From positions 186,001 to 250,000 of the forward strand of contig NZ_CP113068.1 of NCBI RefSeq assembly GCF_026625885.1: a stretch of DNA of 64,000 bases. Direction: 5' to 3'. Origin of the DNA: Roseateles sp. SL47. GTDB lineage: Bacteria; Pseudomonadota; Gammaproteobacteria; Burkholderiales; Burkholderiaceae_C. The notes beneath the pieces were generated by a model. The model did not search any database and had not been told where the DNA came from. It worked only from the letters and a program-made list of their open reading frames with translations. Position numbers and translations under genes: made by a program. Below are positions 27,668 through 35,700 of the stretch, in pieces (within the stretch, counting starts at the first letter, position 1; each line of letters starts with the position of its first letter).

Positions 27668-27769
27668 GAGCGCGTCCAGGAGAAGCGGGTTGGAGCGCTT
27701 CTAGTGCGCCATTGGGGCCCACTTGTTCTGGCGCGCAGCAGCGGCCGGTGATGGCGCCGAAAGGGCGGA

Positions 27770-28141
27770 TCAGGCCTTGACGTTCAGCAGTTGCCCCACG
27801 CCACCCCGTTCCACGTGGTTCCAGAGCAGGGGCCCCAGATCCACCGAAATGCTGATGTCGTGCCCGCTCACCGGGGTATAGGTGCCGCGGGAGTAGGTGG
27901 GGGTGTTGACGGAGGACACGGGGGCCGCTGGCGCGGCCAGCGGATGGTCGCCGCTGGTCACGTCGGCCCACTGGCGGGCGGTGTAGTCCTGCTGAGGGGT
28001 GCTGCCGATGAAGGGCGACAGACGCAGCACCACGGAAGGTGTGGGGCCGTCCAGCATGGCCTGCTGTTGCTGGGCCTGGTACTGCCGCAAGGGGCTCACG
28101 TCGAACGGTGAAGTCCGCAAGGGCGTGGTGATGATCTCCAT
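27770..28141 (-). CDS. Unrecognised 123-residue protein
   Basis: This small protein of unknown family starts MEIITTPLRTSPFDVSPLR and includes a Gln-rich stretch (QYQAQQQQAM) and an ending HVERGGVGQLLNVKA. There are no cysteines, no signal peptide and no membrane segment. It lies 102 bases upstream of the leucine-rich gene on the same strand and shares its less G+C-rich composition, so the two may form one transferred unit, perhaps a protein with a small partner or chaperone. The ATG at 28141 is chosen over a TTG three codons earlier. Confidence 0.55.
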   Translation of the reverse strand: MEIITTPLRTSPFDVSPLRQYQAQQQQAMLDGPTPSVVLRLSPFIGSTPQQDYTARQWADVTSGDHPLAAPAAPVSSVNTPTYSRGTYTPVSGHDISISVDLGPLLWNHVERGGVGQLLNVKA

Positions 28142-28549
28142 CAGCGTCAATCCCGTCTGCGGCGGCGGTGGGGGCGCCTGCCGTCTCCCTCTTGATTTGG
28201 TGGTGAACCGATCCGGGTGTCCTGGCTACGCTGACGCTCAAGTGTCCCGGCCGAATGCCGATAACGCGAATTGTCCGGGGTCGGGTCTTGCGTCCGGGCT
28301 GCTGACGCGCACACCGCGCGCCAATCGCCCGACCGCCGTTGAAATGTCGCGGCGGCCGGATGTACGTGGGGGCGGTGCCTGGCGAATGTCCATCCCTGGG
28401 GAATCGATCGAATCGATTCCTTACTTGTCGGCCGCTCTTGAAATCGACCGACGGGCCACGCATGTGGTGACACGGCGCCTGGCCTGTGTGCTTCATTGCG
28501 AAGCGACGTCACTGCGCCGGCCGAAGGGCCGAGTCATGAGGCGGATGTC
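28142..28549. other. Divergent spacer with a palindrome
   Basis: This 408-base gap lies between the two divergent genes. It holds a palindrome at 28400-28420 (9-bp arms GGAATCGAT and ATCGATTCC around CGA). Nothing else was recognised; searches by eye for HrpL or HrpX/HrpB boxes gave no acceptable spacing. Confidence 0.5.
28400..28420. promoter_or_regulatory. Palindrome, candidate operator
   Basis: 9-bp perfect arms with a 3-base centre lie between a divergent gene pair, 130 bases before mtfA and about 260 bases before the small unknown gene. The form fits a dimeric regulator site; the regulator is unknown. Confidence 0.4.
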
Positions 28550-29368
28550 ATGGGGCTGATCCTGCTGGTGCTGGTGGCGGTGGGGCTGTGCGCCTGGTGG
28601 GCGAGCCAGCCGTGGCGGGTGGCATGGCGTCGTGCTCGGGTGCGAGCGCGGGCCTTCCCGGCGCCCTGGCGAACGATCCTGCGGCGCAACGTCCCGCAGG
28701 TGGCCCGCTTGCCGACCGACATGCAGCTACGCCTCAAGCGCCAGATGCAGGTGTTCCTGGCGGAAAAACAGTTCATTGGCTGCGCGGGCCAGACCATCAC
28801 CGACGAGGTTCGCGTAACGATCGCGGCATTGGCTTGTATGCCGTTGCTGGGGCGGTCGCGGGGTTACTACCCGCGCCTGCACAGTGTGCTGGTGTATCCC
28901 GGCCCGTTCATGGTGGACCGTGTGCGGCAGCAGGGGCCGCTGCAGATGCATCAGCGGCAGGTGCTGAGCGGCGAGAGTTGGGGGGAAGGTCAGGTGGTGC
29001 TGTCGTGGGAGCATGTGCAGCGTGAAGCGGCCGAGCCTGAAGGTGGCCACAGCGTGGTGGTGCATGAATTTGCGCACCAGTTGGACCAGGACAAGGGATA
29101 TGCCAATGGTGCGCCGCTGCTGGGGGACCGAGGGCGTCAGGCCCGTTGGGCGCGGGTCATGCAGGACAGCTTTGCGCTGCTGCGTGCTCGTCTGGACTCA
29201 GGCGAGCCGGACCCGCTGGGCGAATACGCCTCCACCGAACCTGCGGAGTTTTTTGCTGTGGCCAGCGAACGCTTCTTCTGCCAACCCGGTGCCCTTGCCC
29301 AATCTCACCCGGCCGTCTATGCCGAGCTCAGCCGCTTCTACGAAGTCGACCCGCTCGTCTGGACCTAA
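28550..29368 (+). CDS. mtfA: Zinc-dependent peptidase of the MtfA family
   Basis: This 272-residue protein begins with an N-terminal hydrophobic helix (MGLILLVLVAVGLCAWWA) and then a MtfA domain with zinc motif HEFAHQLD (His172, Glu173, His176) and the downstream ASTEPAEFFAVASERFF segment that supplies the third ligand. MtfA in E. coli binds the glucose regulator Mlc and has aminopeptidase activity; Mlc control in this group is not established. The ATG at 28550 behind GAGGCGGA is preferred; an ATG 54 bases earlier is possible. Confidence 0.9.
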   Translation: MGLILLVLVAVGLCAWWASQPWRVAWRRARVRARAFPAPWRTILRRNVPQVARLPTDMQLRLKRQMQVFLAEKQFIGCAGQTITDEVRVTIAALACMPLLGRSRGYYPRLHSVLVYPGPFMVDRVRQQGPLQMHQRQVLSGESWGEGQVVLSWEHVQREAAEPEGGHSVVVHEFAHQLDQDKGYANGAPLLGDRGRQARWARVMQDSFALLRARLDSGEPDPLGEYASTEPAEFFAVASERFFCQPGALAQSHPAVYAELSRFYEVDPLVWT

Positions 29369-29431
29369 CCCGGCCTCACCAAGCCCCTCCGCTGCGACTC
29401 AGTCCGGGGCCCTAAGGTTGGCAGGGCTCCT

Positions 29432-29791
29432 CCCTCCAGCGCAGGAGCACCCTCCACGCGGAAGCGGCATCCACGTAGGAGCGCCATCTACATGGGAGCA
29501 TCACTCACGCAGGAGCGTCATCTACGCAGGAGCGTCATCTACGCAGGAGCATCATCCACGTGGGAGGGTCATCTACGTGGGAGCGTCATCTACGTGGAAG
29601 CGTCATCCACGTGGGAGCTTCATCCATGTGGGAGCTTCATCCATGTGGGAGCTTCATCCACGTGGGAGCGTCATCCACGTGGGAGCGTCATCCACGTGGG
29701 AGCGTCATCCACGTGGGAGCGTCATCTACGTGGGAGCATCACCCGCGCAGGAGTGTCATCCATGTGGGAGCTTCATCCAGCGCGGGAGCGT
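29432..29791. repeat. 17-bp tandem repeat array, about 21 units
   Basis: Contiguous units share the consensus ATCYACGTGGGAGCGTC, with no spacers between them. The first two units are 18 bp and the ends are more diverged than the middle, where four consecutive units are identical. Each typical unit has the palindromic core CCACGTGG. Since 17 is not a multiple of three, all plus-strand frames stay open and would read a 17-residue repeat, but no start signal is evident and it is treated as non-coding. It directly abuts a 100-bp dispersed repeat. Confidence 0.92.
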
Positions 29792-29793
29792 TA

Positions 29794-29893
29794 CTTAGCG
29801 GCGGCCGGCCACCGCCGGGCCGCCCCAAGGTGGCCGGCATGCCCCCTTGGGGGGCGGACTGACCAAGCGCGTTCAGCGCGACTCAGGCCGGGG
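29794..29893. repeat. 100-bp dispersed repeat, copy 2
   Basis: Virtually identical to 12124-12223. It begins three bases after the 17-bp array ends. Confidence 0.88.
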
Positions 29894-29904
29894 GCCAACA
29901 TCAC

Positions 29905-29966
29905 TGCCGGCATGCCCCCTCGGGGGGCGGACTGACCAAGCGCGTTCAGCGCGACTCAGGCCGGGG
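29905..29966. repeat. 100-bp dispersed repeat, partial copy 3
   Basis: Contains only the right-hand 62 bases of the element (from TGCCGGCATGCCCC onward), with one base change in the second stem (CTCGGGG instead of CTTGGGG). A more decayed relic of the same right end may lie at about 29380-29413. Confidence 0.8.
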
Positions 29967-29983
29967 GCTTCAGCTTGCCGTCA

Positions 29984-30083
29984 CTTAGCGGCGGCCGGCC
30001 ACCGCCGGGCCGCCCCAAGGTGGCCGGCATGCCCCCTTGGGGGGCGGACTGACCAAGCGCGTTCAGCGCGACTCAGGCCGGGG
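29984..30083. repeat. 100-bp dispersed repeat, copy 4
   Basis: A full copy in the same orientation, ending three bases from the cheZ stop codon. Its stems could protect or end the cheZ transcript, since no other terminator is visible there. Confidence 0.88.
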
Positions 30084-30086
30084 GCT

Positions 30087-30635
30087 CTAGAACCCCATTT
30101 CGGCCAGCAACGCATCGACGTCATCCTGCTGGAGGGCCTTGTCGGGGGTCTGGACGCCGGCAAGCTGTTCTTCCGCCGCCGGCTCAGCCGCCTCGAACTG
30201 CGCCAGCAGCTCCTGCAGCGGCGCCTCGGCCGGGCGCAGCATGCCGAGCACCTTGTTGATCACCTGGCCGGACAGATCCTGGAAGTCCTGCGCCATCATG
30301 ATTTCGGTCTGCAGCCCCTTCACCCGCTCCGCGAACCCCGCCGCGCTGGCGGCATAGGCCGCGCACAGCCGCATCATCGCCCGCGCGCGTTCCACACTCA
30401 GGTCCTGCGACACCGCCAGCCGCTGCAAAGACTCGGACAGCTCACTGCCTTGTCGTCGCACCGCCTCCGCATCGTCCTGCGCAGCATCCACCAGCGTCAG
30501 CACCTTGCTGGCCGCTTGATCGGTCATGCGCTTGACGTAATCCAGACGCTCGCAGGCATCCGGCAATTCCTGCGACAGCTTGTGCAGCGCCTGATGAGCA
30601 CCCGCGACGGAAGGTAAAGCTTCGGATTGAGACAT
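30087..30635 (-). CDS. cheZ: Protein phosphatase CheZ
   Basis: This 182-residue protein dephosphorylates CheY-P to reset flagellar switching. The long helical hairpin carries MMAQDFQDLSGQVINKVLGM, with the catalytic Gln of the family (QDFQDLSGQ). The C-terminal CheY-binding peptide is DDVDALLAEMGF. Other chemotaxis operon genes are not adjacent; the nearest chemotaxis gene is the receptor at 18352. The ATG at 30635 is used in preference to a TTG four codons earlier. Confidence 0.93.
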   Translation of the reverse strand: MSQSEALPSVAGAHQALHKLSQELPDACERLDYVKRMTDQAASKVLTLVDAAQDDAEAVRRQGSELSESLQRLAVSQDLSVERARAMMRLCAAYAASAAGFAERVKGLQTEIMMAQDFQDLSGQVINKVLGMLRPAEAPLQELLAQFEAAEPAAEEQLAGVQTPDKALQQDDVDALLAEMGF

Positions 30636-30854
30636 GGTTCGCACCAAAAAATGCGGTTCTGGAGCGGCAAAATCTTAATTGTGCAAGCGGTGTAACCAAC
30701 GGCAAGCACCCCCGCCACTCGTGCATTTTTGGGGATCGACCCTGCATTTAAGTGATTGCCAAGCCCAGTCGCCTTGTAGGCTTAGCTCGTTCGTTCGACC
30801 CACCGCTGCGCCCCCGTCGCTGCCGCGACCGGTGTCAGATGTTTCGATCGCTAG

Positions 30855-31283
30855 ATGAACATGGCTTACACCCGCTCCTCTCCCAGCTACTCCCGCACAC
30901 CCCCTCGGGCTGCCCCTGCAGCGGGCACCGTCGAGGCGGTGAGCTTTGCTTCGGGCCAACGTTTCTCTCCGACCACGGTGGCGCCGCCATCGGCGATGCG
31001 CGATGTGATGGACATCGTGGGCGGCGTGGTGTTGCTGATGGGCTTGCTGATCGGCCTGGCCAGCCTGGCGCTGTTCACCCGGGACAGCATGGCCGTGGGC
31101 AAGGCCCTCTCGGAACAATCCACCACCCAGAGCAGCATGGTCTGCAAGGATGGGCGGATGGCGCACGGGGACGGCTCATTGCCGGACATCGTGTTTGAGG
31201 ACGGTGTGTTTGTCTGCACCGACTGGCGCACCCAGCAGGCCCTGGAGCTGGAAGCGGCGCAGAAGTACAACCGCCGCTACTGA
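30855..31283 (+). CDS. Unrecognised single-pass membrane protein
   Basis: This 142-residue protein has a Pro/Ser/Thr-rich N-terminus (1-48), one long hydrophobic segment at about 52-75 (DIVGGVVLLMGLLIGLASLALF), and a polar C-terminal part with two Cys (VCKDGRM and VFVCTDW) that could form a disulfide outside the membrane. The end is charged (EAAQKYNRRY). No family was recognised. It stands alone between cheZ and a convergent CBS gene. Confidence 0.65.
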   Translation: MNMAYTRSSPSYSRTPPRAAPAAGTVEAVSFASGQRFSPTTVAPPSAMRDVMDIVGGVVLLMGLLIGLASLALFTRDSMAVGKALSEQSTTQSSMVCKDGRMAHGDGSLPDIVFEDGVFVCTDWRTQQALELEAAQKYNRRY

Positions 31284-31308
31284 AGCGTCCGAAGCGCCTG
31301 AAGCGGCC

Positions 31309-32025
31309 TCAGGACCACAGATCCAGTGGCGGCTCGTGCGTCAAAGCGCGTAGCAGGTCGCTGCGGGACACAAACGCGAGTGCATGACCGGTGTCGTCCA
31401 CCACCGGCAGGCCGGGCAGGCCCAGGTCGAGCATCAACTGGGCCGCTTCCCGCACCGGCGTGTCCTCCGTCGCGGCCGGCACCGGGGTCCACATCACCTC
31501 ATCCACCGGTTGATCCAGGCGCAGTGTCACCTCCCCGGCCTGGCTCAGGTCGTCCGACAAACCGCGCAGCAGATCGGCCCGTGTGATCAAGCCGACCACC
31601 TCCCCCTGCGGCCCCAGCACCGGGGCCTGGCCGACACCGGCACGGGCCAGCACGCCCCAGGCGCGGCGCAGCGACAGCCCGACCCGCACACTCACCAAGC
31701 GCCGGCTCATCAGTTGCCGCACCAGGGACAGCGGCTGTCGGACCGTCGGACCGCCATAGGCCGCAAGCGCCTCATGGGCGGCATAGGTCTGGGAAGGATG
31801 CTTCGGGCCGGCAGGCGCCGCACCACCACCACCGGCACCACCACCGGCGCCCCGGCCGTTCCCCTGGCCCAGTTGCACTGCCACGGAAGACGGTTCGTCC
31901 GGCTCCTGCCGGGCAATCGGCGCCACCGCCCGCGTGCGCGCCACGGCCTGCACCGGGGCCAGGTCACGGACCTGCTCCAGCGGGCCGGTATAGATCTTTC
32001 CGGAGGTGCCGTAGACGGTGAACAT
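31309..32025 (-). CDS. CBS-domain-pair protein
   Basis: This 238-residue protein has a variable, Gly/Ala-rich first half (a GGGAGGGG-type linker near residue 80) and a pair of CBS domains at about 110-235: VGLITRADLLRGLSDD in the first and ALAFVSRSDLLRALTHE in the second, both with the ligand-binding S/TRxDLL pattern. CBS pairs usually bind adenine nucleotides. No enzymatic partner domain is present. The start is taken at the ATG at 32025 (MFTVYGTSGKIYTG). It lies 75 bases after the Lrp-type regulator on the same strand. Confidence 0.88.
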   Translation of the reverse strand: MFTVYGTSGKIYTGPLEQVRDLAPVQAVARTRAVAPIARQEPDEPSSVAVQLGQGNGRGAGGGAGGGGAAPAGPKHPSQTYAAHEALAAYGGPTVRQPLSLVRQLMSRRLVSVRVGLSLRRAWGVLARAGVGQAPVLGPQGEVVGLITRADLLRGLSDDLSQAGEVTLRLDQPVDEVMWTPVPAATEDTPVREAAQLMLDLGLPGLPVVDDTGHALAFVSRSDLLRALTHEPPLDLWS

Positions 32026-32100
32026 GCGGGCAGCATGACACAGGCCTTCAGGCCCGCCAATCCGCACACACGGCGGACTCACAGCGGAATCCCGGCAAAT

Positions 32101-32583
32101 TCACGGCACGGGCAGCGCGGTTTCGTACTTCACTTCACGCAGCACTACATTGCTGCGCACGCTGTGCACCCCGGCCACCTTGAAGATCTTGGTCTGCAGG
32201 AATTGATCGTAGGCCTTCATGTCCGGCGCCACGACCTTGATGACGTAATCCGCCTCACCGGTGATGGCCTGGCACTCCACGATCTCCGGGCTGGCGGCGA
32301 CCATCGCCTCAAAGGCTTCCACCGCCCCCTCGCTGTGGCGCACCAGGCTGACATTGGCCAGCACGCAGATCGACAGGCCCAGTTGCTCGCGATCCACCAA
32401 CACCACCTGGCGGCGGATGACACCCCGCTCTTCCAGTTCCCGCACACGGCGCCAGACCGGCGTGGCGGACAAGCCCACCCGCTCCGCCAGTTGCTGGGTG
32501 CTGAGGCTGGCGTCCTGCTGCAGCGCTTCCAGGATGAGGCGGGTGGCGCGATCGAAGGACGAATCCACAGTTTCTTTTGCCAT
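32101..32583 (-). CDS. Lrp/AsnC-family transcriptional regulator
   Basis: This 160-residue regulator has an N-terminal winged helix-turn-helix (LSTQQLAERVGLSATPVWRR, about 30-49) and a C-terminal RAM/AsnC ligand domain with the loop ITGEADYVIKV. It is divergent from the indolepyruvate ferredoxin oxidoreductase gene with about 130 bases between starts, the normal arrangement for an Lrp-type regulator sensing an aromatic or branched amino acid and controlling its neighbour. The ATG at 32583 begins the conserved region. Confidence 0.92.
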   Translation of the reverse strand: MAKETVDSSFDRATRLILEALQQDASLSTQQLAERVGLSATPVWRRVRELEERGVIRRQVVLVDREQLGLSICVLANVSLVRHSEGAVEAFEAMVAASPEIVECQAITGEADYVIKVVAPDMKAYDQFLQTKIFKVAGVHSVRSNVVLREVKYETALPVP

Positions 32584-32712
32584 TCCAGCCACTTTTGAGA
32601 ATTTTCTACTCAAGATCGTAGGGCTTGAGAGTGAAGCGAGCAAGTTTGACGCCCCGTGCTCATCAAAAATGCCCCTCTCCCCATCAGCGGGCCCTGGGCC
32701 CGGAGACAGGCC

Positions 32713-35700
32713 ATGCATTCACAAGACGTCCCGACGACGCAAGCCGGCACCCTTCCCAGCCCGCTGCCCCTTGCAGCGGACGACTCCTCCGACATCTCCT
32801 CCGACATCTCCTCCGGGGTTCCCACCGACGTTTCCGCCGCTGTGTCCCCCACCAGGACGGCCCCGGCGCTGCGTCCCTACAGACTCTCCGACAACCTCGC
32901 CGCCACCAGCGGGCAGGTCTTCCTGACCGGCACCCAGGCGCTGGTGCGTCTGCTGCTGATGCAAAAGCGGGTGGACGAACGCCAGGGTTGGAAGACGGCG
33001 GGATTTGTCTCGGGCTATCGCGGCAGCCCGCTGGGCATGGTCGACCAGCAGTTGTGGAAGGCGAAGACATTCCTCGACGACGCGCAGGTGAACTTCCTGC
33101 CCGCCATCAATGAAGACCTGGCCGCCACCGCCTGCCTGGGCGTGCAGCGCGTGGCGCTGGACCCCAAGCGCACCGTCGATGGCGTGTTTGCCATGTGGTA
33201 CGGCAAAGGGCCGGGGGTGGACCGCTCCGGGGACGCCCTCAAGCATGGCAATGTCTACGGCACATCGCCGCTGGGGGGGGTGCTGGTGGTGTGCGGCGAC
33301 GACCATGGCTGCGTGTCCTCCAGCACCCCGCATCAGAGCGATCTGGCCCTGCAAGCCTGGTCGATGCCGCTGGTGCATCCGGCCAACGTGGCGGAATACC
33401 TGGAGTTCGGCCTGTACGGCTGGGCGCTGTCGCGCTTCTCCGGCGCCTGGGTCGGCTTCAAGGCCATCTCGGAAGTGGTCGAGTCCGGCATGACGGTGGA
33501 TCTGGATGCCGTGCCGCTGGACTTCGAACTGCCCGTGCAGCACACACCGCCCACCTCGCTGCACATCCGCCCGGTGGACTTGCCCTCGCTGGAGCTCGAA
33601 TCCCGCCTGGCCCACAAGCTGGACGCCGTGCTGGCCTTTGCGCGGGTCAACGCCATCGACAAGCATGTGGTGGTGAGCCCGCGGGCCACGCTGGGCATCG
33701 TCACCATCGGCAAGGCGCACTACGACTTCATGGAAGTGCTGCGCCGCCTGGATCTGGACCCCAATGCCCTGGCGGCTGCCGGTGTGCGCGTCTACAAGGT
33801 GGGCCTGGTGTATCCGCTGGAGCCGACCCGCCTGCGCGAGTTCGCACACGGGCTGACCGACATGCTGGTGATCGAGGAAAAGGCCCCTGTGGTGGAGCGG
33901 CAGATCAAGGAACTGCTGTTCCACCTGCCGGACAGCCAGCGCCCGCGTGTCGTGGGCAAGACCGATGAACAGGGCCGCCCCGTGCTGAGCGCACTCGGAG
34001 AGCTGCGGCCCTCGCGCATCATGCCCACCTTGGCCGACTGGCTGGCCCGGCTGAACCCGGCGCTGGACCGCCGCCATCTGGTGGTGGATTTCCTCACCCC
34101 GTGCCTGCTGTCCAACAGCGCCGACGGCGTGCGTCGCCAGCCCTACTTCTGCTCGGGTTGCCCGCACAACACCTCCACCCAACTGCCGGAAGGCTCACGC
34201 GCACTGGCCGGCATTGGCTGCCACTTCATGGCCAGCTGGATGGAGCGCGGCACCTCCGGCCTCATCCAGATGGGCGCCGAAGGTGTGGACTGGGCCGCCC
34301 ATTCGCGTTTCACCACCGAGCGCCATGTATTCCAGAACCTGGGCGACGGCACGTATTACCACTCCGGGTATCTCGCCATCCGCCAGGCCATCGCTGCGCG
34401 TGCCAACATCACCTACAAGATCCTCTACAACGACGCCGTCGCCATGACCGGCGGGCAGCCGGTGGACGGACAGACCAGCGTGCCGCAGATTGCGCGGCAG
34501 GTGGAAGCGGAAGGCGTGAAGCGCCTGGTCGTGGTGTCCGACGACATCGGCAAGTACCAGGGGCATGAAGGGCTGTTCCCCGCCGGCACCACCTTCCACG
34601 ACCGCTCGCAGCTCGATCAGGTGCAGCGGGAACTGCGCGAGATCGAAGGCGTGACGGTGCTGATCTACGACCAGACCTGCGCCGCTGAAAAACGCCGTCG
34701 CCGCAAGAAGGGCGAATTCCCCGACCCGCCTCGCCGCATCTTCATCAATGAAGCCGTCTGCGAAGGCTGCGGCGACTGCGGCCAGGCCAGCAACTGCCTG
34801 TCAGTGGTGCCGGTGGAAACCGACTGGGGCCGCAAGCGCGCCATCGAGCAGACCAGCTGCAACAAGGACTTCAGCTGCGTCAACGGCTTCTGCCCGAGCT
34901 TTGTGTCGGTGCATGGGGCCAAGCTCAAGAAGCGCGCGGGCGGCGGCTTCGGTCCGGACGACCTCGCCCGTGAGATCCGCGCCCTGCCCGCCCCTGCCGC
35001 CTGGCAGTGGACCGGCCCGTTCGACATGCTGGTCACCGGCGTGGGCGGCACGGGCGTGGTCACCGTGGGGGCCCTGGTGACCATGGCCGCACACCTGGAA
35101 GGCAAGCAGGGCTCGGTGCTGGACTTCATGGGCTTTGCGCAGAAGGGCGGTGCGGTGCTGTCGTTTGTGCGGGTCGCGCCGACGCAGGACCTGCTCAACC
35201 AGGTCCGCATCGACACGCAGCAGGCGGACGTGCTGCTGGCCTGCGACATGGTGGTGGGTGCCAGTGCCGATGCGCTGGCCACCGTCAAAGCAGGCCGTAC
35301 CGTCATTGTGGCCAACACGCATGAGCTGCCCACGGCCGCCTTTGTCCGCCAACCGGATGCCTCGCTGCAGCCCGACGCGCTGCTGGCCAAGATGCAGCAT
35401 GCGGTGGGCGGCCACGCGGAGCTGATCAACAGCATTGATGCGCAGGACATTGCCCAGCGCCTGATGGGTGACACCATGCCCAGCAACATCATCATGCTGG
35501 GGGCCTGCTGGCAGCGTGGTCTGGTGCCGCTGAGCCTGGATGCCTTGATGCGGGCGATTGAACTCAACGGCGTGGCGGTGGAGAACAACAAGACCGCCTT
35601 TGCGCTGGGCCGTCTGGCCATTGCCGCGCCCGAGGCGCTGCAGCGCCTGGCCGGTAACTCGGCCACCCCGGTGCAGTTCTTCAACTTCGACCAGCTCGAT

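Noticed and set aside
28142..28300. HrpL- or HrpB/HrpX-type promoter before the effector-like pair
   Set aside because: TTCG pairs occur but only 11 bases apart instead of 16, and GGACAC/CCAC spacing is too short; not acceptable.
29432..29791. CRISPR-like array
   Set aside because: The 17-bp units are contiguous with no unique spacers, and no cas gene is in the window.
29432..29935. A protein with 17-residue repeats read through the 17-bp array
   Set aside because: All plus-strand frames are open because 17 is not a multiple of three; no ribosome site or conserved start is seen, and the frame runs on into the dispersed repeat.
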